Origin: Deltaproteobacteria bacterium
GTDB lineage: Bacteria; Desulfobacterota; Binatia; DP-6
Direction: 5' to 3'
DNA: 10,536 nt
Assembly: GCA_005879245.1 (NCBI GenBank)
Contig: VBLA01000092.1
Coordinates: 1-10,536, forward strand
How positions within the stretch are numbered: the stretch's first letter is position 1; each line of letters opens with the position of its first letter. Below, in pieces: positions 1-6,008 of this stretch. Under the pieces are notes generated by a model. That model was not told the origin of the DNA and did not search any database. It was given only the letters and a program-made list of their open reading frames with translations. The position numbers were made by a program, and so were the translations under genes.

Positions 1-1
1 C

Positions 2-157
2 GTCGCGCTCGGCGGCGCCCTCGGAGTGCACCTCTGGGTGGTAGGCATCGAAGAGCCACGACTCGAAACGAGGTTCGGGCGTGCCTACGCGGAATATCTG
101 CGGCGTGTACCGCGTTGGCTGCCGGCGTTGGGCCGGCGCCGTCTGCCTGATATATAG
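2..157 (+). CDS. C-terminal fragment of an isoprenylcysteine carboxyl methyltransferase-like (ICMT/PEMT-like) membrane protein
   Basis: Reading from base 2, an open frame of 51 codons runs in from outside the window and ends at TAG (155-157). The visible residues are strongly typical of the C-terminal end of small integral-membrane methyltransferases of the ICMT/PEMT type. A hydrophobic stretch (GALGVHLWVVGI) is followed by EEPRLETRFG, then AYAEYLRRVPRWLP. In this family the motif EEP-x-L-x3-FG-x2-Y-x2-Y-x3-VPR-x-(I/L)P forms part of the S-adenosylmethionine and substrate site at the membrane face. The substrate cannot be read from this fragment, and many bacterial members are uncharacterised. 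It ends 27 bp before the next gene on the same strand, which has its own strong ribosome binding site, so the two may be co-transcribed. The family call is fairly secure. Full length and function are unknown because the gene is cut by the window edge. Confidence 0.75.
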   Translation, partial: VALGGALGVHLWVVGIEEPRLETRFGRAYAEYLRRVPRWLPALGRRRLPDI

Positions 158-173
158 CGCCGCGGCGGCGGGT

Positions 174-181
174 AGGAGGGG
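174..181 (+). promoter_or_regulatory. Shine-Dalgarno site for the DUF2939-SPOR gene
   Basis: AGGAGGGG lies 3 nt before the ATG at 185 (about 6 nt from the AGGAG core). It fixes this start over later in-frame candidates. Confidence 0.7.
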
Positions 182-184
182 CGG

Positions 185-1093
185 ATGCGGAGAACTGTGG
201 CCTCTGGCGTGATAGCCGGTGCGGTCATGGTTGGCGGCCTGTGGACGTGGCGGTCGCCGACCGTGACGCTCGTGCGGCTGAAGCTGGCGCTGGATCGCCA
301 CGACCTGGCGGGCGTGGAAAGCGCGGTGGACTTCGATGCGCTGACGGGTGCGGCGCTGTCGGGTCTCCTCGAGGACCGGGCGGGCGAATCAGAGACGGTG
401 CGGCTCGCACTGCGGGGCAAGGGCGGCTGGTTGCCGTCCATGGCATCGGCACGCGACTACTTGAAGATCCGTCTGCAACGGGCCGTCGAGCGGATGGTGG
501 AGGAGCCCACGGCGATGCTCCGGGTCTCCTGGGCAGATCTCCGACAGGCGATTGCCACCCTGCGGCGCGAGGGCGCCGTCGCCTTCTTCGTCTATCGGGC
601 CGGCGATGACGGTCCGGAATACGCGGTACGTCTCCGGAGCACGTCGGGGCGCTGGCGCATCGTGTCGGTCGAGCGCCAAGGCGTGCAGGCGCTGCTTCGT
701 TCCACGCCCGCGCACGCCGGGGCCGAGACCGCTCTCGGCACGAGCGCGAGCGCGGAGGATGTCGCGCTGGGCGACGAGCGGTTCACCATGGGGGCGGACG
801 AGGCCGAGCTGCTGGCGCACACCGTTCCCGCCCCACGGCACCGGGCGCAGCAACCGTTCGCGCGCCGCCTAGAGGATGGGAGCTGGACGGTACAGGTCGC
901 CTCGACGACGGACGCGATGGAGGCCGAGGCGGAGCGGGAGTGGTTCTCCAGGCAAAAGGAGCCGGCGTTCTTGCTGCCGGGAACGGTCCGAGGGACGACC
1001 TGGCAGCGGGTGATGATCGGCCGCTATCCTTCGTCGGCCGACGCGGCCCGCGCCGTGGAGCGTCTCAGCGCCCCGAGCGCCCAGGAGCATTGA
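185..1093 (+). CDS. Membrane-anchored DUF2939-like protein with C-terminal SPOR domain
   Basis: Predicted 302 aa. The start is supported by AGGAGGGG (174-181) just upstream of ATG. Residues about 5-21 form one hydrophobic segment after a short basic start (MRRT), so the protein is probably anchored in the inner membrane with its body outside. Residues about 24-170 resemble DUF2939: the opening SPTVTLVRLKLALDRHDLAG followed by VESAVDFDAL matches that family's 'xxTLxxLKxAlxxxDxxalexxVDF' start. Residues about 226-295 look like a SPOR domain, with two halves WTVQVASTTDAMEAEAE and WQRVMIGRYPSSADAARAVE matching the family's paired 'VQvGsf…A…V.iGpy.s..eA' pattern. SPOR domains bind glycan strands stripped of stem peptides, often at division sites. 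An envelope or cell-wall role is therefore inferred, not shown. The linker (about 171-225) is Ala/Glu rich and probably disordered. Domain calls are from motif recognition only. Confidence 0.8.
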   Translation: MRRTVASGVIAGAVMVGGLWTWRSPTVTLVRLKLALDRHDLAGVESAVDFDALTGAALSGLLEDRAGESETVRLALRGKGGWLPSMASARDYLKIRLQRAVERMVEEPTAMLRVSWADLRQAIATLRREGAVAFFVYRAGDDGPEYAVRLRSTSGRWRIVSVERQGVQALLRSTPAHAGAETALGTSASAEDVALGDERFTMGADEAELLAHTVPAPRHRAQQPFARRLEDGSWTVQVASTTDAMEAEAEREWFSRQKEPAFLLPGTVRGTTWQRVMIGRYPSSADAARAVERLSAPSAQEH

Positions 1094-1102
1094 GCGGCTT
1101 CG

Positions 1103-1144
1103 GGAAGGGACGGCGGCTACCGTCGCCGGTGCCGCCGCCCTTCC
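1103..1144 (+). terminator. Long near-perfect hairpin, probable terminator after the DUF2939-SPOR gene
   Basis: Ten bases after the TGA stop, 1103-1117 (GGAAGGG-A-CGGCGGC) pairs with 1131-1144 (GCCGCCGCCCTTCC), with only A1110 bulged. The apex continues with ACCG (1119-1122) pairing with CGGT (1127-1130) around a TCGC loop. That gives about 18 base pairs in all. No long U-tract follows on the + strand (GGGGCCTTTCC), so this may act as a weak intrinsic terminator, a 3'-end stabiliser, or a Rho-assisted stop. Because the next gene is convergent, it may serve read-through from both sides. Confidence 0.55.
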
Positions 1145-1476
1145 GGGGCCTTTCCGGTCACCGCATCCACGTCCTGCCACACCACCTCACCGCAACTTCC
1201 ACTCACCCATCCATCCGGAGCTACCCCGTCCTGCGCCACGCCGGACGGCAAGAGCAGGTTCCATGCCAGCTCGCAGCGGACCTTGGATGGACCCGTCACC
1301 TACCTCGGCTCGCAGCGGTTGGATTCTAGGAAAGCCTGTTAGAACGCGAGCCTGGAGAAGGGCTGGCAAGGGCGTTGAGCACTGCGACGGAAGGGTCCGG
1401 CGGGAGCCACGGCGCGAGTGCGATGGCGGACGCCGTGCGGGAAGCAAGGTGTCACCCATCCGCCTCGGCGAACGCG
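1145..1476. other. Gene-poor spacer between convergent genes, with a short direct repeat and minor hairpins
   Basis: I recognise no gene or known RNA here. The contents visible by eye are as follows. CCGTCC (1226-1231) can pair with GGACGG (1243-1248). An imperfect direct repeat is present: 1269-1288 has GCTCGCAGCGG-ACC-TTGGAT, and 1308-1324 has the same sequence without ACC. CACGGCG (1408-1414) can pair with CGCCGTG (1431-1437). The frame of the upstream DUF2939-SPOR gene stays open past its stop to the TAG at 1343, with GC-rich third positions in its last part. It has no good start, no ribosome binding site and no recognisable domain, so I do not call a gene. It could be a decayed 3' gene remnant or just high-GC chance. 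Confidence 0.5.
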
Positions 1477-1515
1477 CGTCGAAAAGTTGACGGTCCCGTT
1501 CGGCACCGCACGGGA
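1477..1515 (-). terminator. Two adjacent hairpins after the luciferase-like gene, possible terminator
   Basis: On the minus strand, directly after the stop codon (complement of 1516-1518), TCCCGT (complement of 1510-1515) can pair with ACGGGA (complement of 1494-1499) over a 10-nt loop. Next to it, CGTC…GACG (1477-1480 with 1489-1492) extends by a G-U and an A-U pair around a 4-base loop, which reads CTTT on the minus strand. The short T-rich stretch CAACTTTTCG lies between and inside these hairpins, so a weak intrinsic terminator is plausible. The stems are short and the call is by eye. Confidence 0.35.
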
Positions 1516-2499
1516 TCATCCACCCCTGACGGCCGGCAGGACCTCCGCGCCGAAGCGGGTCAGGATCGTCGGCGACGAAAACTGAAGTACCACGTAGCCG
1601 AGGTCGAGTCGCGCAATCCGCTCCGCCAGTCGCTCCCGGAGCTGCGCCGGGGTACCGATCAGGGTCAGCGGGAAGCGCTCCGCGTCGGCGACGGAGAGTC
1701 CGTAACGCGACGCCACGGTCCCTGTGAGCTCGCGTGCCTCCCCGTCACTCTCGGCGAGCTGCACGAAGAACATTGCCGACAGGACGAGGCTCGCGGGATC
1801 CCGCCCAGCGCGCTCGGCGAGCTGCCGCACGCGTGCGGCCTTGCCCTGGAAGCTGGCGAGCGTGAAGCGGCGGACGGCCTCCAGGTCGGCCGCGCCCCCC
1901 GAGGTCGGCGGCACGATGTTGACGACGTCCGCCGCCGCCGCCGCGATCGCCAGGAGGCCCGGGCCTCCGCCGCCGACCAGGATCGGCGGTCCTGGACGCT
2001 GAAGCGGCCGCGGCGCCGCGACCGCTCCGCGTAACCGATAGTGCGTCCCTGCGTAGTCGACCGGTTCGCCGGACCAGAGCAGCTTCACGACCTCGAGCGC
2101 CTCTCTCAGCTGCTCGAGGCGGACCGCCGCCGGAGGAAACTCGTAGCCGTACGCGTCGTACTCCTCCCTGAGCCATCCCGCGCCGATCCCGAGCTCCATC
2201 CGCCCGTTCGAGATGACGTCGAGTGTGGCGACCATCTTGGCGAGCAGTCCAGGATGTCGGAACGAGTTGCAGGCGACGGTCTGGAGGAACCGGAGGCGAG
2301 TGGTCGTCGGGATGAGGGTGGCGATGGTCGTGAAGCATTCGAGGAGAGGCGAGCCAGGTGGCGCGAGCGTCCCCTCGGCGAGCAGGTGGTCGGGACGGGC
2401 GTAGGCGTGGAAGCCTGCCTCCTCCGCGGCGCGGCAGGCCTCGCAAAGCGTCGGGTAGTCGCTCGTCGCTGGGACGGCGGCCGCGAAGCGCACCGACAT
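1516..2499 (-). CDS. Luciferase-like (LLM class) flavin/F420-dependent oxidoreductase
   Basis: Predicted 327 aa, a normal length for the bacterial-luciferase-like superfamily, a TIM-barrel family that uses FMN or coenzyme F420. The order of motifs fits: strand 1 with VRFAAAVP (3-10); AEEAGFHAYARPDHLL (25-40), the usual 'A..GF…..DH' block; TTIATLIPTTTRLRFLQTV (57-75); HPGLLAKMVATLDVISNGR (82-100); the hallmark MELGIGAGWLREEYDAYGYE (101-120); RLEQLREALEVVKLLWSGEP (127-146); and RPGPPILVGGGGP (168-180). The substrate and the choice of FMN versus F420 cannot be decided from sequence by eye. The ATG at 2499 has no obvious ribosome binding site. TAGAAC lies 5-10 nt before it and could be a -10 box, so a leaderless transcript is possible. 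The gene is divergent from the DoxX gene and convergent with the SPOR gene, so it appears to be a single-gene unit. Confidence 0.9.
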   Translation of the reverse strand: MSVRFAAAVPATSDYPTLCEACRAAEEAGFHAYARPDHLLAEGTLAPPGSPLLECFTTIATLIPTTTRLRFLQTVACNSFRHPGLLAKMVATLDVISNGRMELGIGAGWLREEYDAYGYEFPPAAVRLEQLREALEVVKLLWSGEPVDYAGTHYRLRGAVAAPRPLQRPGPPILVGGGGPGLLAIAAAAADVVNIVPPTSGGAADLEAVRRFTLASFQGKAARVRQLAERAGRDPASLVLSAMFFVQLAESDGEARELTGTVASRYGLSVADAERFPLTLIGTPAQLRERLAERIARLDLGYVVLQFSSPTILTRFGAEVLPAVRGG

Positions 2500-2543
2500 G
2501 GCAGTGTTCTAGCCGAGGTCGCGGTGCAGCGGCGAGGGGCAGA

Positions 2544-2563
2544 GGCACGGGCAAGGGCACGGG
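2544..2563 (+). repeat. Pair of GGCACGGG direct repeats, 12 bp apart, upstream of the DoxX promoter
   Basis: GGCACGGG occurs at 2544-2551 and again at 2556-2563. The second copy ends one base before a consensus -35 box. A 12-bp start-to-start spacing is close to one helical turn, as in direct-repeat activator or repressor sites. It lies in the shared control region of the divergent luciferase-like and DoxX genes. Binding is inferred only from position. Confidence 0.4.
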
Positions 2564-2564
2564 T

Positions 2565-2594
2565 TTGACAAGGAAAGCGGCACTGCACTACACG
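2565..2594 (+). promoter_or_regulatory. Candidate sigma-70-type promoter for the DoxX gene
   Basis: A perfect -35 hexamer TTGACA (2565-2570) is followed after 18 bp by TACACG (2589-2594), which matches three of six -10 consensus positions. The start of transcription would fall about 40 nt before the ATG. That leaves room for a small CCCC-GAAA-GGGG hairpin (2619-2630) just ahead of the ribosome binding site. Confidence 0.4.
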
Positions 2595-2618
2595 CCGCCC
2601 CAAGTAAGAAAGCCGGTT

Positions 2619-2637
2619 CCCCGAAAGGGGCGGAGGT
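2619..2637 (+). promoter_or_regulatory. Small GNRA-loop hairpin next to the Shine-Dalgarno site of the DoxX gene
   Basis: CCCC (2619-2622), loop GAAA, GGGG (2627-2630) forms a compact hairpin. It is followed at once by GGAGGT (2632-2637), which sits 6 nt before the ATG at 2644. The ribosome binding site is strong and confirms the start. The hairpin leaves it exposed and may stabilise the 5' end. A regulatory role is not shown. Confidence 0.45.
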
Positions 2638-2643
2638 AACGCC

Positions 2644-3075
2644 ATGCGTTATAGTCCCGTGATCATCCGGCTCGCGCTCGGCGTGATCTTCTTCGCGCAC
2701 GGGGCGCAGAAGGTGCTCGGCTGGTGGGGCGGGTCGGGCTTCAGCGGCACCATCGCTCTGTTCGCGAAGAACGGCATGCCGGCGTCGCTCACCGTCCTCG
2801 TCATGGTCGGCGAATTTTTCGGGGGCCTCGGTGTGCTGGTCGGTGCGCTCACCCGGCTTGCGGCGCTCGGACCAGCGATCGTCATGACCGGCGCCATCTT
2901 CACCGTCCACCTGAAGGACGGGTTCTTCATGAATTGGTTCTGTCAGCCCGATCGGGGTCACGGTATCGAGTACAACCTTGCCCTGCTCGCCATGGCCCTC
3001 TCCCTGGTCCTGACGGGTGCGGGGCCGCTGTCGATCGATGCCCTCCGCAGTGGGAAGAGGAGAACGCGCGACTAG
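2644..3075 (+). CDS. DoxX family integral membrane protein
   Basis: Predicted 143 aa, normal for DoxX/DoxD-like proteins. Four hydrophobic helices are visible at about 5-22, 47-68, 71-89 and 109-126. Family marks include the first-helix motif FFAHGAQKVLGWWGG (16-30), the second-third helix block GEFFGGLGVLVGALTRL (56-72), the loop VHLKDGFFMNW (88-98), and GIEYNLALLAMALSLVL (107-123). DoxX proteins sit in the inner membrane. In Mycobacterium tuberculosis a DoxX homologue assembles with superoxide dismutase SodA and a thiosulfate sulfurtransferase in a redox-stress complex, and archaeal DoxD/DoxA forms thiosulfate:quinone oxidoreductase. Which of these roles applies here is unknown. The gene is divergent from the luciferase-like oxidoreductase and lies 84 bp before glutamate-cysteine ligase, so a link to thiol or oxidative balance is a reasonable but unproven inference. 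The tail (135-143) is basic and hydrophilic. Confidence 0.9.
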   Translation: MRYSPVIIRLALGVIFFAHGAQKVLGWWGGSGFSGTIALFAKNGMPASLTVLVMVGEFFGGLGVLVGALTRLAALGPAIVMTGAIFTVHLKDGFFMNWFCQPDRGHGIEYNLALLAMALSLVLTGAGPLSIDALRSGKRRTRD

Positions 3076-3116
3076 GGCATCCCTGCTCGTGGGGCCCGCG
3101 CCGAATCCAGAGCGCC

Positions 3117-3145
3117 TTGCGACAGGGGATAGGCCTGGCTAACGT
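3117..3145 (+). promoter_or_regulatory. Weak candidate promoter for glutamate-cysteine ligase
   Basis: TTGCGA (3117-3122, four of six -35 positions), a 17-bp spacer, and TAACGT (3140-3145, three of six -10 positions). Transcription would then start only about 8 nt before the ATG at 3160. This fits the lack of a visible Shine-Dalgarno site there. Alternatively the gene is read from the DoxX promoter. Confidence 0.25.
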
Positions 3146-3159
3146 ACCGCGGCCGGCCC

Positions 3160-4536
3160 ATGACCGATTTCCACGCGAGTGCCCACGCGACGCTGATCGA
3201 GAGCGTTGACCAGCTGGTCGAGCATTTTCATTTGGCCGGCAAGCCGCGCGATCGCTGGCGGATCGGGACGGAGTACGAGAAGGTCGCCGTCGAGCGGGCG
3301 ACGGGGAAGGCAGCTCCGTTCTCCGGGCCGCGCGGGATCGAGGCGGTGCTCCGAGCTCTGGCAGAGCGATACGGATGGGAGCCGAAGGAGGAGGAGGGGC
3401 GAACGGTGGCCCTCGCCCGGGGCGGGGCATCGATCACCCTCGAGCCGGGCGGCCAGCTCGAGCTCTCCGGCGAGCAGTGCCCGACGATCCATTGCACGCG
3501 CACCGAGATGACCACGCACGTGCGCGAGATCGTGAGCGTCGGTCGGGAGCTCGGTCTCGCGTTCCTCGGTCTCGGCATGCAGCCGGTGAGCCGGGTCGAA
3601 GAGATCGAGTGGGTGCCGAAGCAGCGCTACCGGATCATGGCCCCCTACATGGCCAAGGTCGGCACCCTCGGGCACCGCATGATGAAGCAAACCGCGACCG
3701 TGCAGGCAAACATCGACTATGCGGACGAGGGCGACGCCATGCGGAAGCTGCGCGTCGGCATGGGACTCAGCCCGCTTCTGAACGCGATGTTCGCGAACTC
3801 CTCGGTCTCCGACGGCGATTTGAACCGCTACATGAGCTTCCGCGGCCACGTCTGGACCGATACCGACGTCGCTCGCTGCGGCCTTCTCCGCTTCGCCTTC
3901 CGCGACGGGGCGGGGTTCGCCGACTACGTCGAGTGGGCGCTCGACGTGCCACTCTACTTCATCCTTCGCGGCGGCCGCTACCAGACCGCGGTGACCGGCA
4001 CGCCCTTCCGGCGCTTCCTGGGAGAGGGGGCCGGGGGCGAGCGGGCGACGCTCGACGACTGGAACCTGCATCTGACCACGCTCTTTCCCGAGGTTCGCCT
4101 GAAGGGGTACATAGAGCTTCGCGCCGCCGACAGCCAACCACCCGAGCGGATCCTCGCCCTGCCCGCGCTGGTGAAGGGCGTCTTCTACGAGGCCGACTGC
4201 CTCGACGCTGCCTACGATCTGATCAAGCGCTGGAGCTACGAGGACTGCGTCACCCTGTACCGAGACGTCCATCGAGAAGCCCTTCATGCTCGCTTGCGCG
4301 GCGTCAAGGTGCTGGAGCTTGCCCGGGAGCTCTATTCGATCGCCGAGGAAGGGCTCCGTCGCCAGCATGCGCTGAACGAGGCCGGGCAGGACGAGCGCCT
4401 CTACCTCGAGCGCGTGGGCGAACAGCTGGCGATGGGCCGGTCGCCGGCGCGCGTGATCGCCGAGAAGTGGGTGCGAGAGTGGGAGGACACGCGTCGGATC
4501 GAGCAGCTGCTCGCCTACGCGGAGTTCCAGATCTAG
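3160..4536 (+). CDS. gshA: Glutamate-cysteine ligase, plant/proteobacterial (GCS2-type) class
   Basis: Predicted 458 aa. It catalyses the ATP-dependent joining of L-glutamate (gamma-carboxyl) to L-cysteine, the first and usually limiting step of glutathione synthesis, in the cytoplasm. Length and motif order match the plant-type family (about 450 aa). The motifs are RIGTEYEKVAV (34-44) with the substrate and metal-binding glutamates; SITLEPGGQLELSG (91-104); the T-x-VQANIDY block (178-187); SPLLNAMFANSS (204-215); TPFRRFL (281-287); and the highly conserved EVRLKGYIELRAADSQP (311-327). An in-frame TAG about 27 nt upstream makes the ATG at 3160 the first possible ATG. No Shine-Dalgarno site is visible before it. 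The next pathway gene, glutathione synthetase, is not in this window. A homologue acting in ergothioneine synthesis (EgtA) is a less likely alternative given the close match to the plant-type motifs. Confidence 0.93.
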   Translation: MTDFHASAHATLIESVDQLVEHFHLAGKPRDRWRIGTEYEKVAVERATGKAAPFSGPRGIEAVLRALAERYGWEPKEEEGRTVALARGGASITLEPGGQLELSGEQCPTIHCTRTEMTTHVREIVSVGRELGLAFLGLGMQPVSRVEEIEWVPKQRYRIMAPYMAKVGTLGHRMMKQTATVQANIDYADEGDAMRKLRVGMGLSPLLNAMFANSSVSDGDLNRYMSFRGHVWTDTDVARCGLLRFAFRDGAGFADYVEWALDVPLYFILRGGRYQTAVTGTPFRRFLGEGAGGERATLDDWNLHLTTLFPEVRLKGYIELRAADSQPPERILALPALVKGVFYEADCLDAAYDLIKRWSYEDCVTLYRDVHREALHARLRGVKVLELARELYSIAEEGLRRQHALNEAGQDERLYLERVGEQLAMGRSPARVIAEKWVREWEDTRRIEQLLAYAEFQI

Positions 4537-4539
4537 CCA

Positions 4540-4580
4540 GTTCGGCGTCGAACGCGCGCACGGCTCGCGACCCCGCGAGC
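4540..4580 (+). terminator. gshA: Tandem hairpins after gshA, probable terminator
   Basis: Two perfect hairpins follow the TAG stop. GTTCG (4540-4544), loop GCGT, CGAAC (4549-4553); then GCTCGCG (4563-4569), loop ACCC, CGCGAGC (4574-4580). Only ATTCGCTT follows, so there is no real U-tract. A 3'-end or weak terminator role is likely, and some read-through into the MFS gene is possible. Confidence 0.45.
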
Positions 4581-4621
4581 ATTCGCTTGACTGCCTAGGG
4601 TCTTTCCGGTTTCCTCGCGCG

Positions 4622-5851
4622 GTGCGTCCGGCCGCCGGATCACGGTCCCTGCCGGTCCTCTTCCTGACCGTCTTCATCGACCTGGTGGGTTTCGGAATCG
4701 TGATTCCGCTCTTGCCCGTCTACGCCGAGCGTTTTCACGCCACGCCGTTTCAGGCCGGTGCCCTCATCGCGGTGTATTCTCTGATGCAGCTCGTCTTCGC
4801 GCCCGTCTGGGGCCGGCTCTCCGACCAGCTCGGGCGGCGGCCGGTGCTGCTCGTGAGCCTCGCGGGCTCGGCGGTGAGCTACCTTCTTCTGGCGGGCGCG
4901 TGGTCGGTGGGGACACTCTTCGCAGCTCGCATCCTGGCAGGGATCGCGGGGGCGAATATCCCGGTCGCTCAAGCCTACATCGCAGACCTGACGGAGGGGG
5001 CCGAACGGACCCGCGGGATGGGGTTGATCGGAGCGGCATTCGGCTTGGGGATGGTGCTCGGTCCCGCCTTGGCGGGGGCGCTGGCCAGCTTCGGGCCGCG
5101 CGTCCCCGAGCTTTTCGCGGCAGGGCTCTGCCTCGTGAACGTTGGACTTGCCGCCCGCCGTTTGCCGGAATCGCGGCCGGCCGACCGTTCACGGACCACG
5201 AGCTTCCGCCACCCCCTCTCGCCGGGCGCGGTGCGCGAAGCTCTGGCGCCGCCGGGGGCGGCACGTCTCCTCGGAGTCTTCTTCCTCGTGACGCTGTCCT
5301 TCGCGGTTCTGTACGGGACGTTCTCGCTCGCGGCCGAGCAGCGCTATGGCTGCGCCGAGGTAGGGTGTGCGGATCGGCAAGTCGCGGTCTTTTGGGTCTA
5401 CATGGGGCTGGTGGGGGTGGTGGTGCAGGGCTGGCTCGTCGGGCGTCTCGCCAGGCGTCTCCCCGAGCGGAGTCTCGTTCTGGCGGGGATCGGGGCCCTC
5501 GCCGTGGGCTTCTTTTGGGTTCCCTTCGCCACGCAGTTGCCCAGCCTGCTGGCTGCTCTCGCGCTCGTCGTCACGGGCCAAGGACTCGCGAGCCCGTCTC
5601 TCTCGAGTCTCATATCGAGGACGGCCGACGCCGAGGTGCAAGGCGGGGCGCTCGGCATATCGCAATCATTGGCGGCCGGCGCCCGGGTACTGGGACCAGC
5701 CGGCGGGGGGCTCATCTTCGAACGCCTTGGCGCTTCCGTACCGTTCGCCATGGCGGGCATCAGCGCTCTGGCCGCTCTCGGGTGGCTGCTCGCCCCGACC
5801 CGAGTCGCACGGGCCGGCTGTGAGGCGGCGCCGATGCGCCGGTCCGGCTAG
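4622..5851 (+). CDS. MFS multidrug/tetracycline-type exporter (DHA1, TetA-like)
   Basis: Predicted 409 aa from a GTG start, with about 12 hydrophobic helices, the usual size for the DHA1 drug:H+ antiporter family. Visible signatures are the first-helix motif LTVFIDLVGFGIVIPLLPVY (15-34, motif D type, as in TetA); loop 2-3 motif A GRLSDQLGRRPVLL (64-77); the helix 4 region ARILAGIAGANIPVAQAYIADL (two joined pieces, about 102-123); and helix 5 motif C GAAFGLGMVLGPALAG (137-152). A Ser/Arg-rich cytoplasmic loop (about 188-200) joins the two halves. Loop 7-8 carries an unusual pair of cysteines (YGCAEVGCADRQ). The family pumps small molecules out across the inner membrane by proton exchange, but the substrate cannot be told, so drug resistance should not be assumed. 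No ribosome binding site is visible before the GTG. No later start keeps helix 1 intact, so this start is the best available but not certain. Confidence 0.88.
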   Translation: MRPAAGSRSLPVLFLTVFIDLVGFGIVIPLLPVYAERFHATPFQAGALIAVYSLMQLVFAPVWGRLSDQLGRRPVLLVSLAGSAVSYLLLAGAWSVGTLFAARILAGIAGANIPVAQAYIADLTEGAERTRGMGLIGAAFGLGMVLGPALAGALASFGPRVPELFAAGLCLVNVGLAARRLPESRPADRSRTTSFRHPLSPGAVREALAPPGAARLLGVFFLVTLSFAVLYGTFSLAAEQRYGCAEVGCADRQVAVFWVYMGLVGVVVQGWLVGRLARRLPERSLVLAGIGALAVGFFWVPFATQLPSLLAALALVVTGQGLASPSLSSLISRTADAEVQGGALGISQSLAAGARVLGPAGGGLIFERLGASVPFAMAGISALAALGWLLAPTRVARAGCEAAPMRRSG

Positions 5852-5894
5852 GTGCTCCGGTGGCCTTGCTTTCGTCCTGGCATTCCGATAAGGG

Positions 5895-5921
5895 GCCCTA
5901 ATTCCCGGGTGTAGGCTTTTT
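5895..5921 (+). terminator. Candidate intrinsic terminator after the MFS gene
   Basis: GCC-C-TA (5895-5900, one C unpaired) pairs with TAGGC (5912-5916), and TTTTT (5917-5921) follows directly. The stem is short, but the placement of the U-tract is correct. A competing fold exists: CCCGGG at 5904-5909, inside the loop, can pair with CCCGGG at 5926-5931, which would break the terminator. Confidence 0.45.
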
Positions 5922-5961
5922 CATCCCCGGGGTGGTTCTTTTGCAACGCAGGCGCGTGGTA

Positions 5962-6008
5962 GGGACGACCCGAGGGTCTGTCCCGAGGGGCGGGGTACCT
6001 TACCGCCC
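5962..6008 (+). promoter_or_regulatory. Two stacked hairpins in the leader of the 139-aa orphan gene
   Basis: Hairpin 1: GGGACGACC (5962-5970) pairs with GGTC-T-GTCCC (5975-5984), nine pairs with one bulged T and a CGAG loop. Hairpin 2: GGGCGG…TA (5988-5997) pairs with TACCGCCC (6001-6008) around CCT, with two extra G. Hairpin 2 ends 3 nt before the AGGAGG ribosome binding site at 6012-6017. The arrangement is compatible with translational control, but it matches no riboswitch class that I recognise. Confidence 0.45.

Noticed and set aside
1145..1515. Known RNA gene or riboswitch in the spacer (tRNA, RNase P, cobalamin-type considered)
   Set aside because: No conserved cores (T-loop, cobalamin box, RNase P motifs) could be found by eye.
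1375..2034. 219-codon + strand frame
   Set aside because: Most of it is antisense to the luciferase-like gene. Arg/Gly-rich composition, no motif and no ribosome binding site.
3375..4598. 407-codon + strand frame
   Set aside because: Out-of-frame shadow of gshA, Arg-rich with no hydrophobic core pattern.
3139..4677. 512-codon open frame on the minus strand opposite gshA
   Set aside because: It mirrors a gene with unmistakable glutamate-cysteine ligase motifs. Long antisense frames are expected at this GC content, and the translation shows no domain.
5932..5950. Sigma-54 promoter (GGTGGTTCTTTTGCAA)
   Set aside because: The spacing between GG and GC is too short for the -24/-12 pattern.
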